Below, piece after piece: positions 55,305-64,000 of a stretch of DNA of 64,000 bases (its first letter is position 1; every line of letters begins with the position of its first letter). The position numbers were made by a program, and so were the translations under genes. The stretch is from Agapanthus africanus (Eukaryota > Streptophyta > Magnoliopsida > Asparagales > Amaryllidaceae), in assembly GCA_030015575.1 (NCBI GenBank), contig JASDDO010000006.1, forward strand, positions 378,284,137 through 378,348,136. The letters are read 5' to 3'. Below the pieces are notes generated by a model, which was given only the letters and a program-made list of their open reading frames with translations, was not told the origin of the DNA and ran no database searches.

Positions 55305-56065
55305 CTAGGGTACATCTCGTCACTCCTTTGATACTTGGCATTGTAATCCCTCAATGTCTTCAAAGAGGTAACGGGTCCCGACGACCACACATTGATATGG
55401 ACTGTGGGGTCCTTAAACTCATGTCTAATGCAAATTCCTGGTTACGTGGAACGCGGATAATGTCACTCTTTGACCCCGTGGAAAACGTCCAGAGCGGAGC
55501 CTGGTCCTCGCCAAGCACGGCAGTGAACCCGTGTGAAGCATCCAGAGCACAGCGGACTGTGGAGTCCTTAAACCCATGGACTACGACGTCCTTAACCTTG
55601 ACCGAGATGTCTTAAAACTAACAATGGACTGTGGGGTCCTCGAACCCATGGACTACGACGTCCTTAACCTTGACCGAGACGTCTTAAAACTAACAACGGA
55701 CCGCAATGTCCTTAAACTACCCACGGACCGCAATGTCCTTAAACTACCCATGGACCGCAATGTCCTTAAACTACCCACGGACCGCAATGTCTTTAAACTA
55801 CCCATGGACCGTAATGTCCTTGAACTAGAACAATAGAGCCCCGCATGCTCTTTTGTCGGATCTAAACGGTCCCGTTTAAGTTGATCTTAGCCTCAAAGAT
55901 GGCTAATGTATCCTTAAACCTTCAAACAGAGTGGACTATGAATCCCCCAATTAACCCTGGCTCGAGGGTACATCTCTGAACTCCTCTGACATCCGTCGTT
56001 GTAATCCTTCAACGTCGTCAGAGAGGTGACGGGTCCCGACGGCCATACATTCATGGACCACTATG
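55305..56065. repeat. 90-bp direct duplication in LTR-A
   Basis: About 55305-55395 and 55966-56060 share GAGGGTACATCTC, TTGTAATCC, TCAA, GAGAGGT or AAGAGGT and ACGGGTCCCGACG. Copies are about 660 bp apart and roughly 80% alike. Confidence 0.7.
55698..55832. repeat. 27-bp tandem repeat, 5 units, in LTR-A
   Basis: Unit GGACCGCAATGTCCTTAAAC plus TACCCAY. It keeps a frame open (LKLPTDRNV repeated), but this is a consequence of a period divisible by three. Longer related units (CCATGGACTACGACGTCC) occur upstream at about 55575-55690. Confidence 0.85.
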
Positions 56066-57836
56066 TCCCTAAACTGGAACATTAGAGTCCAAACGCTCTT
56101 TTGTCGGATCTAAACGATCCCGTTAAGTTGATCTTAGTCACAAAGTTAGACTAACGTATCCTTAACAAACGTTTGAGTTGATCTTAGCCTCAAGTACGGC
56201 TGACGTATCCTCAAACCAAACCCCCCCCCAAACCCAAATCTAAGATAATACGGATTTGGACTAGTCCACGCCCTACGGGCGACAACATAACTCAGTCTCC
56301 GTAAACAATCCACGGGCAACAAAATACAAAACAGACACCCACGACACGAAGTGACCATCTGGAGAAGGAGAAAGTTGTTACCGCAACGCGGTAGCGTAAT
56401 TAACTGCAGGGGCTTGCTCCTGCAGGGAAGAGCGTCCCCACAATCAAAAACCCCTCAAACGAGGGGGAATCTGACGAAGTCTGCTACATCGGACGCATCC
56501 GTCTAAACCTTCGATACATGGTGCCATAAATCAACTTGGCATCTTCGGAGAGGTGGACGGATAGCACCAATTAGCATCTGCCCCGAATCTCAGGCAAGAC
56601 GCGGTGTCGCGCCGTCTTTCGGAGGGGAACAATCGGCTTATCGAATCAATCCTCGATTCGATAACTAGGTTATATCGCATACAACCAATCGATACATTTA
56701 TCGCGAGAATAGAATACGGTATCACATACACGCATTATTCTCGGTCCCGCACATATCTCATATGCGCTCCTATTTCGTTTCGCTTGAGCCAGGAAACCTC
56801 TGTGTAGGACTCTAAAGACTCGTCAATACGCCGGCAGCAGGTGATGATCATATCAAACACCCACAAGCCGCAAGCGGTCTGCTAAACGTAACGGCCACCC
56901 GGGTATTGAGCGGTCAGAAGATCGACGAGCAAGCCCGCTCATACTCCTGTGAATCCAACCAGTAACACTTACCGTACAGTCCGGTCTCGTCGTCTGATAT
57001 GTCGCATATCTCGCCTAGGGGTGGTAAACGTCAGACCCCAATAGCTCGATAAGTCGTGTCGATATGAGGTCTATAACAGTCCGAGAAACTACAGGTAACA
57101 CTTACCAGTAATTCTCAGCAACCCTGGCCAGGGATTTCCGGTTATAGCCAATCGAACACAGCGCAACATCAACTCCCTATACCGGGAGAGACGAATCCCC
57201 TCCTATCGCTCATTGCCTCCATGTGATTCGAGACTGTACCCAAAAACCACCGTTTTGCACGCCCTCTTGGACGTGGTAAGGTGGAAATCAAAGCACAGTG
57301 GGAACCACATAAGACTCTATGACGATCTCGGGTCAACAGACTACTCTGTACCAGTGTCACCAGAGAACTGCCATCTGACGTAAAGTATTATACCATCTGG
57401 AAGTTCTCGGCGAGTCCGTCCAGTGTACCCAGTCTCCACTGAGCACCCGTATATCATCTCTGATGTCAAACACCAATGGATATGGGATCATCCATCGCCC
57501 ATCTGTATGGGTCGAGAAGGTATACGCTAGTCTACTCTGGTATATCGATGCCCCGTCTCGATACACCCACGACTAGGGACCTTGAAGGATGTACTTATGG
57601 AATACCATGTCCCCACTAGTATGATCCGTATCATAGTCCAGGTAGTCAAGTACATATCCTAAGGGCTTTACCAACATGTAACAGAGAGACAATTAGTATA
57701 CACGTCAAGGTAAAGAGTAACCAGATAGCATACTATCATGTCGAGCAAGAAAGTCCTCCCTATATATGTCCAAGCATCCACTACAATATACATCCTATGT
57801 ATAGTAATGGCCTCTAGGGCATACATATAACTAACA

Positions 57837-57851
57837 ATCTCCCACTTGCAC
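57837..57851 (-). other. copia3 polypurine tract
   Basis: GTGCAAGTGGGAGAT on the - strand, directly before the 3' LTR. Confidence 0.75.
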
Positions 57852-59250
57852 TAGGGCCATCTGATAGCAGTGGTTGAAGTATCTCATACTCAACCATCCC
57901 ATAATAGTCTCTCTCTGGGAAAAGGCCTTTGTGAGTGGATCCGCCGTGTTGTCCTCTAAGTCTACTCTCCTAACCTTGATCCCTTGGAGATCAACCATCT
58001 CCATGATCAGGTGACACTGCCTTAGAATATGTCTGGATCACTGATGGGACCGGCGTTCCTTGGCATAAGCCACAACTCCATTGTCTCACAATGGTTGGAA
58101 CGAAGTTCATCTCATGAACTAATATACACCCAGACTGCCTCTTTGGTAGCATCTTAAGTAGCGATGTATCCAGCCTTTATCGTCTAGTATGCCACGGTAT
58201 CTAGCTTGGAACTCTTCCAACATACCGTCCCTTTACTGAGGGTAAAGACAATGCCTGTGACTGACATTCAGTCGTCCTTATCACTCTGGAACCTTTCCAG
58301 TGATTCTCCCCAGAATCAATTGATACCATCTCACTACAACTAGTGAGAATCCTAACATCCATTTAGATCTATCTCATAGATCCAAAACCCAGGATTTAGT
58401 AGGTATCACTTTGATCCTATGTGGAGAACCATTGTGATAAGCGGAGATTGATCGAGCGTAGCATAGGAAACTCATTCCCTATCAAGAGTATATCATCCAC
58501 GTACTCTACGAGGATCGCCACCATACTTCCTACTACCTTTTTGTATATACAAGGTTCATCTACCATTTTGATGAAGTCAAACTTTTTGATAACTACATCA
58601 AAACAGACGTTCCAACTCCGCGATGTCTGCTTTATCCTATAAAGCATCTTGTACACGTTTCTGCTGCTCCCACTGTCTACGAAGCCCTTTGGCTGTGAAC
58701 TTATAGACGCACTCTTCTAAAACACCATCTAGAAAAGCAGTCATGGCACCCAACCGCCAGATATCGTATTCATGGTATGTAGCCGTGGCAAGTAGGATCT
58801 GGATGGACTTAAGCATAGCCACTGGAAAAGGTTTCATCATTATCCACGCCTGGTTGATGACGAAAGCCTTTAACAAGTCTTACTTTGAAAGTCTCAACTT
58901 TTCCACCTACACCAAGTAATCTTCTCAAGATATACTTTCTCCTGATGGGGATTTAACCCTTCAGATAAGCAACTAAAGTCCATACTTTGTTGGTGTATAA
59001 GGATTCCATCTCAGATCACTAAGCATCCAGCCATTCTTACAGAGTCCCACTCCTGATGGCCAGCTCGAAACTAGTTGGGTCATCATCTCATGATGCAATC
59101 CTCGCTCCCACTGTCATCGAGAAACCGAAGTATCTCTCAGGTGGGTGAGGAACCCTACTAGATCGGCGGAGAGGCTGAGGTTCGTTGGTAACTATTGAAT
59201 CCTTTGGTTCTTTCAAATCATCAGCTGCAGTTTGTATAGCTGGAACATTT
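57852..59250 (-). pseudogene. copia3 reverse transcriptase / RNase H remnant
   Basis: Open pieces on the - strand: 58637-58876 (AMLKSIQILLATATYHEYDI, AFLDGVLEECVY) and 58417-58656 (YRIKQTSRSWNVCFDVVI, EYVDDILLIGNE with YVDD at 58492-58503). The two pieces are in different frames. RNase H toward 57852 aligns with copia1 DNA only. Catalytic aspartates remain. Confidence 0.7.
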
Positions 59251-60250
59251 CCAGTTCTACATAACAGACCTTGCCTCGAGCTTGTTCGGATTATGCTTTT
59301 AGATATAGCCCGGACAACCCCAAATCTTAACCAACTTAAGATATGGGCTCTTCCCTTTCCATATCACATATGAAGCGGTAGGCAACTGATTTGATTGGAA
59401 CCCAATTCAATTGGTATGCAGCTTCTCAAGTGCATAACTTCCAAAAGGAAATAGGAAACTCAGTAGTACTCATCATAGAGCACACCATATCACATAGGGT
59501 GCTATTGCTCCGCCCCGATATACCATCGTGCTATGGTGTATACGGAGGAGTAATGCTGAGAGAGAATCTCATTCTCCTTTAGAATAATCCAGGATTTCCG
59601 TGCTCAAGTATTCTCCTCCTCGATCTCATCAAAGGACATAATACTTATACCCGTGTTTTGGTTTTCTACTTCTAAATCATATTCTGTGAATATCTCAAAA
59701 GGTTCGGACTTGTGTTTCAACAGGAACATATGTCTGAATCTTGAGAGATTATCAGAGAATGTAACGAAGTACAAAGAACCAGTCCTGGCATATGTAGACA
59801 GGAACCTTACATACATCAACATGTATCATCCCAAGAGTTTACTAACTCTTTCTCTGTTTCCAATAAACAGAGCTGGTGTCATTATATCTCTGTGACATGA
59901 CTGGCAAGTTTCATAAGATGTAGATTCAAACTGATTTAAATATGCATCTTCATGTAACTTCAGCTAGTCGGGTCGTATTGATATGACCTAGTCTACAATG
60001 CCTCAAGAAGGATTCGTTCATTTCTGAACTCTTCCTCTTTTGTGTGTTCAGTATACTAAAGAACTGTAGTTTGATTTAGAACATCAATGCTTTTAGATAA
60101 CGTGCCTGAACCAATCAACTTTTGATATAGGAAATGTTCAAAACATTATCCAACAATACAAAATTATATCCTTTCTTTACTAATAAAGAGATTGATATGA
60201 TTTTGTATATCAGGTTCGGTATCTAATAACATTCGTTCAGAATCAATGTA
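59251..60250 (-). pseudogene. copia3 integrase remnant
   Basis: Aligns with copia2 integrase. A short open segment 59604-59822 contains the core-domain piece TGSLYFVTFSDNLSRF (copia2: SSYFITFTDDLSRF). The HHCC region lies around 59900-60030. Many indels. Confidence 0.65.
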
Positions 60251-60669
60251 TTGGTAATACAGGATGACAGTGACCAACAGACTTGGCTGCAACACTTGCC
60301 CCATTTTCTGCCTCATGAAACTTATCACCCGTTCTCAGTTCTCTACCTTTCTGTAGCCCTATGTAACATATTACATATCTGGGATCCTAATCCGGTATCA
60401 CATACCCAGGACGTAAAGGATACTAAGAAACAGTTCTTTGTAATGAACACACCCGAAGATGATGCATCAGCATGCACTCTCTTCGTTTGGGCGGCACGGG
60501 AATTCTGGTAATCCCCAATTTCCTGCTCTGTCTTATAACAATTATAAGTTGGAGCGGGACTAACGTTCCCCAGCTCAGTATAACAAGTGGGTTCGGTCAA
60601 TACTTCCGTATTATTATCTTGATTAAGGTGTGATATGGTCGCTACCAGGAGAGAGAGAGAAGAAAACAC
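60251..60669 (-). pseudogene. copia3 protease remnant
   Basis: Frame 60343-60669 starts MFSSLSLLVATISHLNQDNN and reaches SWVCDTGLGSQICN, so the DTG site is kept. After NMLHRATER a stop ends it, and the rest of protease is in another frame. Confidence 0.68.
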
Positions 60670-63600
60670 TCTGCGTGCGCTCTTGCAAGATCAGATTGGT
60701 TATTATTTTATCTAATCAGGATGGCTCCCACTGTTTTTATCAAATCTTCCTTCAAACCCTAAAAGGAAAGACTAGCCGGGATTAATTACACACTGCAAGT
60801 TCGCCAATCTTTCAGCCAGGCCAGTGTCGGTACTTTGAGGGAGGTCCCCCGTGCTTTCGCACGAACCTAATTAATGTAAACCTCATTTTCCCAGAGGCGT
60901 AACCCCGTTGACACCTTTCTAGACACCTACTTGATCGGCTAATTGTAATGTGTAAAACTCTTCCAGGAGTAACAATTACTCGCAGTAGGTATCGGGATCC
61001 AACTATCTCATAGAAGGTATGCAATCTCATTGCAAATTTCAACACTTGAAATTCCCGATAATATTTTGCCCCTAACCTCCTATGACCTTGACAAAGGCCA
61101 ACAAACCATAGGATGCCAGTCAAGTTCAACCCGTCATTTCCTGATTGAATTAAACCCACCCGCACGACCCTTGACAAAGGCCAACAAGGTCGCACGACTA
61201 CCCTAACCCAATCTGCATCATATGCATAAGCAGATAAGCACCAGTTAGCTACCGCACACTGCACCTTGACAAAGGCCAACAAACGCAGCACGAATACTAA
61301 CTACTACTTATCTGAAATGACGGAGGGCTACGACAGGTTTTTCTGAAAACCTATTGCGTAATGAACTTGATATCGTTGTAGAATCAAATGATTTTAAAAT
61401 GGAGTGTTTTTGAGGCTTTTCTAGTTTTGCTAAAGGAGTCACTCCCGGTGAAGGGATCGTCGGTCCTTTCCTCGTCGAATGAGGTGCGGGATATATCATA
61501 TATATCACTGTGCAAAGCAAAAAAACTCTTAAAAGCAATCAAAAGACAAACCGAGTGTGTAGCATCTGCCAGTTATTGCTAAATGAGTCACTCCCGGTGA
61601 AGGGATCTCGGTCCTTTCCTTATCGAATAAGGTGCAGGATATATCATATACACCGCTGTGCAAAGCAAGAACTGTAGCTACCTGTTTTATTTTGAAATTC
61701 AATTCTACAACATCTTTAGGTTTCTTTTATTTCATTAATCTCATTAATGAAGTCCCATCATTTAAATACCTAAACATCACAGATAAATACGACGTACACT
61801 TATGCCATCCGCATTCGCCTCGAAGTCCCCTCGTGCACCGTTAGGTTAGGTAACTAACGACAGAGCGGGGCAGGGCTAGCACGGGTGTAAAACATAAGTA
61901 ACGCCTATATAATATATCATATATACTATATACTGTATCCATCACAGAACATATCACATGATCACATCACAGATATAGCAGCAGAAGAATCATATGAAAT
62001 ATTGGATATACTAGGACGTCCGTGTTTTAAATACGAGCCAGTATAAAACACGGATTCCACAGTCGCGATGAATAGCCAAACCCACACCCCTAGACCCCTA
62101 CGAGAGCGGCAAGCAACCCTACCAATTTTAGAGTTAGGAGACCCGGATTCGACTCCTCGAGTTGGTCTCCCACTGGACTCCAGAACCCGGTTACTTGTGC
62201 TCCCCTCCTTGGGTCTATCCTAGTGCGGAAAAGAAAATAATATACAAAGGGTGACATCTTCCGCAACCTGGAAGTGTCCCAATAAAAGAATATTACATAC
62301 AAGTTTTTACATGAATGAAAATGAAAAACACTCATCTCACATAAAAAACCCCGGGCTATTCAAACATGACGATCCAATATAACATATCCAGCAACACATA
62401 ACATCACATGTCATCAACGTAAGTAAACATGCGTATCCCAATTGTCGTTGACATATAGCAACGAAACCGGCGATATCACATATTACACTTACGGTCACAG
62501 AAAAGAAAGTGTAAAACTACAACAGTTGGAATACGCAACCTCTTTAGACATCGCATGCCTAATCAAATGAATTCCTTAGACATCGCATGCCTAACAATTA
62601 TAAACCCCGCATTTTAGTCTCAAAATCGAAAACACTTTTCAATATAAAGTCGGGAAATTCAACAAGATTCCCGACATCCTGATCGAATGCTCGTCGCAAA
62701 CTTCAGTAGGCGGCCGCACCCCCGACGCCGTCGACAAAGTGCACCAAGGCGGAACACCGCTGCCGCGAGCACCCGAACGGATGCTTTCGGTGACGGGGTT
62801 CTCCTACAGTCACTTGGTCGGGGCTATGGAGTGAGGCTGTCTATTAAGTTTACCCGGCGAGTATCCGCGTACGCTACGTGATTGCGACGGACTTTTGATC
62901 GCATCAAAGTTCCGTGGCAACCGATCAAATGAGACTAAACTGCTAGATTTATAACATTCATTCAGTTATCTCATAACTACTTGTGAATTCCAAATATTGT
63001 ATCACATTCCAGATAAATAGAAAATGTTAAACTTTCCGATCGAACATTCAAACACCCAAGTTTTCCCGAAACAGCTCAACACATGAAACAAGTTTAAAAA
63101 CATTCACTTCATGCCTCAGTACCAACGGTCCAGCCGTAGAAGGGTCAAGCCAACGCCTCACATGTGGCACGCCGTACTGCCCCAAACCCGAAGGTTCAAA
63201 GGGCAGTTCAAGACGGTCACATAATCGAGTTAAGGTTTGTTGTCTTCTAGAGGGACCATCGCGTTACTTGCACTACTTAGAATGTCTTTAAACCACAGAA
63301 AAATCCAACACTTGGAAATTTCCCGGCAGGGGAAAGATTGGGTATTTATATCCGGTCGAACTTTTTAACATATTCTAAAATTATCCGGAAAAACATACAG
63401 ACAAAATTAAACAATCCGATCGAAGCACCGAGTCCCCAATACAACCCAGAAATTTCAACTCTCGAATAAATATTAAAAATTCCCAGGAAAACCAGCACTG
63501 CAAAGTAGGAGTTACTGTGCAAAATTCAATGCATGAAAAGACAAATAGGCCGTGGAACCGCTGCACGAGCCATGCTCGTGCCGCGGAACCGCGGCGGCTT

Positions 63601-63781
63601 GAAGGAATTAGGGCATCGAATTTTACAGTAACTCTTAGATATTCCTGCTGATATTTCTGCATATTTTTAATTCTCAAAAATCCACAATTTTCAAAAATGT
63701 ACAGAGAGCAATTTTTGGGTTAGGGTTTCGGTTCGATCGGACTTCTAACTCCGTCTACGCATCGCCTAAGGCTCTAGCTAG
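60670..63781 (-). other. copia3 long 5' leader without gag
   Basis: 3.1 kb with the family layout. The frame 60812-61291 (- strand, 159 codons) ends with the same 77 residues seen in copia1 and copia2. Three CCTTGACAAAGGCCAACAA boxes lie near 61084, 61169 and 61264. The duplicated module is at 61420-61680 and the GC-rich dyads at 63548-63600. A small segment at 62690-62880 is more GC-rich than its surroundings and has no match in copia1 or copia2, so it may be a small insertion. No gag seen. Confidence 0.55.
61420..61680. repeat. Tandem duplication of about 150 bp in copia3 leader
   Basis: Units with GTCACTCCCGGTGAAGGGAT, CCTTTCC, GAATAAGGTGC or GAATGAGGTGC, GGATATATCATATA and TGTGCAAAGCAA. 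Equivalent to copia1 and copia2. Confidence 0.8.
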
Positions 63782-63793
63782 GCTCTGATACCA
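63782..63793 (-). other. copia3 primer-binding site
   Basis: The - strand reads TGGTATCAGAGC, one base from the 5' LTR. Confidence 0.9.
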
Positions 63794-63794
63794 C

Positions 63795-64000
63795 TGTAGG
63801 GTTCCTAGGCACATTAATGAGGTCTCACAAGGCATCAACCATGCCAATTTCAAATTTTACAAGTGCCGAGAAACCCTAATACGGATCGTTAACTAGATTT
63901 TAGGCGAAACAATGAAACTAGTTAACAACTTAACTAAAAGAACGGAAATACAACCTTTGTAGATCCGGTCCTCCACCTCCATAGCTCCATGATGAAGTGT
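63795..64000 (-). repeat. copia3 5' LTR, first 206 bp in window
   Basis: Matches 52094-52299 almost base for base (a few substitutions, such as TTCCTAGGCACATT against TTTCTAGGCATATT). The remainder lies past the window edge. Confidence 0.9.

Larger units (their letters stand above)
53122..56631 (+). mobile_element. LTR-A: 3.5-kb solo LTR full of dyads, inserted in copia3 LTR
   Basis: Starts TGTTTCCTG and ends GAGGGGAACA, flanked by a perfect duplication ATCGG (53117-53121 and 56632-56636). No protein domain. A TATA box (CTATAAATAGG) at about 53938-53948 puts the sense on the + strand. Left of it is an array of GTCACGTG/CACGTGAC dyads, right of it three zones: GAATTTAATTC dyads, AGTGTT-N-AACACT dyads, then 27-bp tandem repeats and a 90-bp direct duplication. 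A single large LTR without interior fits a solo LTR; a non-autonomous element of another kind cannot be excluded. Confidence 0.72.
52094..57836 (-). repeat. copia3 3' LTR, split by LTR-A
   Basis: 52094-53121 and 56637-57836 together make about 2228 bp, the normal length of this family's LTR. The break lies between CAATGTATCGG and ATCGGCTTATCGAATC, where the uninterrupted LTRs are continuous. The 69-codon frame at 57357-57566 (- strand, MYRDGASIYQSRLAY) is open as in copia1. A (GAA)n run is at 52573-52600. Confidence 0.85.
52094..64000 (-). mobile_element. copia3: Ty1/copia element inserted in copia4, runs off the window
   Basis: The 3' LTR (52094-57836) is interrupted by LTR-A. The interior is 57837-63794, and the 5' LTR starts at 63795 and continues past 64000. 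The first 206 bases of both LTRs are nearly identical. Same family as copia1 and copia2, same orientation, same gag-less leader. Coding remnants retain YVDD in RT and DTG in protease but have many shifts. Confidence 0.88.

Noticed and set aside
55262-55836. Open frames encoding LKLPxDRNV repeats
   Set aside because: The 27-bp unit is divisible by three, which keeps any stop-free frame open. No promoter or conserved start; treated as repeat.
1-64000. tRNA, rRNA or other stable RNA genes
   Set aside because: Scanned for cloverleaf-compatible box A/box B pairs and rRNA-like sequence; only the SINE at 27503-27699 had both boxes.

Overview
This window is repeat-rich nuclear DNA from a flowering plant. 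It contains no intact host gene; nearly all of it is LTR retrotransposons in several nested layers. The assignment rests on four things: plant-lineage Ty3/gypsy pol (Athila type and Tat/Retand type), Ty1/copia pol next to a TGGTATCAGAGC primer site, a tRNA-derived SINE, and a fragment of an F-box-associated gene. The species cannot be named from this sequence.

Layout from left to right. (1) 1-18335: an Athila-type gypsy element on the + strand. Its 5' LTR lies upstream of the window and its 3' LTR is 16832-18335. It was split by a complete Ty1/copia element on the - strand (copia1, 3677-13811), flanked by a 5-bp target duplication with one mismatch (gatac/gatgc). (2) 18336-26796: the right part of a Tat-lineage gypsy element (Tat1). 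The Athila LTR ends inside the Tat1 reverse transcriptase, so the Athila element inserted into Tat1. (3) 26797-27313: remains of an F-box-associated coding region directly beside the Tat1 3' LTR, followed by a SINE at 27503-27699. (4) 28555-36379: a second Tat element (Tat2, - strand) with both LTRs, primer site, gag and polypurine tract, but with pol missing. (5) 36380-39340: AT-rich DNA with a foldback element. (6) 39341-46353: copia2 (- strand), with well-preserved protease-integrase and RT cut off before its active site. (7) 46364-52093: copia4, an old diverged relative, interrupted by a 1.68-kb solo LTR (LTR-B, 50149-51830, duplication ATATC). (8) 52094 to the end: copia3 (- strand). Its 3' LTR is split by a 3.5-kb solo LTR (LTR-A, 53122-56631, duplication ATCGG).

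The most interesting system is a two-gene cassette in both Tat elements, antisense to the element. aORF1 has three exons and encodes a gypsy-type 'putative transposon' N-domain plus a coiled coil. aORF2 encodes about 150-165 aa. Each gene has its own TATA box. All four genes end in the same 3'-untranslated motif, and an 85-88-bp minisatellite lies between the two genes. Tat2 lost pol but kept gag, LTRs and this cassette. A second striking signal is LTR-A: about 22 short dyads share a TT-N-AA core while their arm sequences differ, and next to them is an array of GTCACGTG/CACGTGAC dyads. None of the coding regions seen is fully intact; nearly all carry stops, frameshifts or truncations, so these are mostly relics. 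Percent identities given here are estimates by eye.
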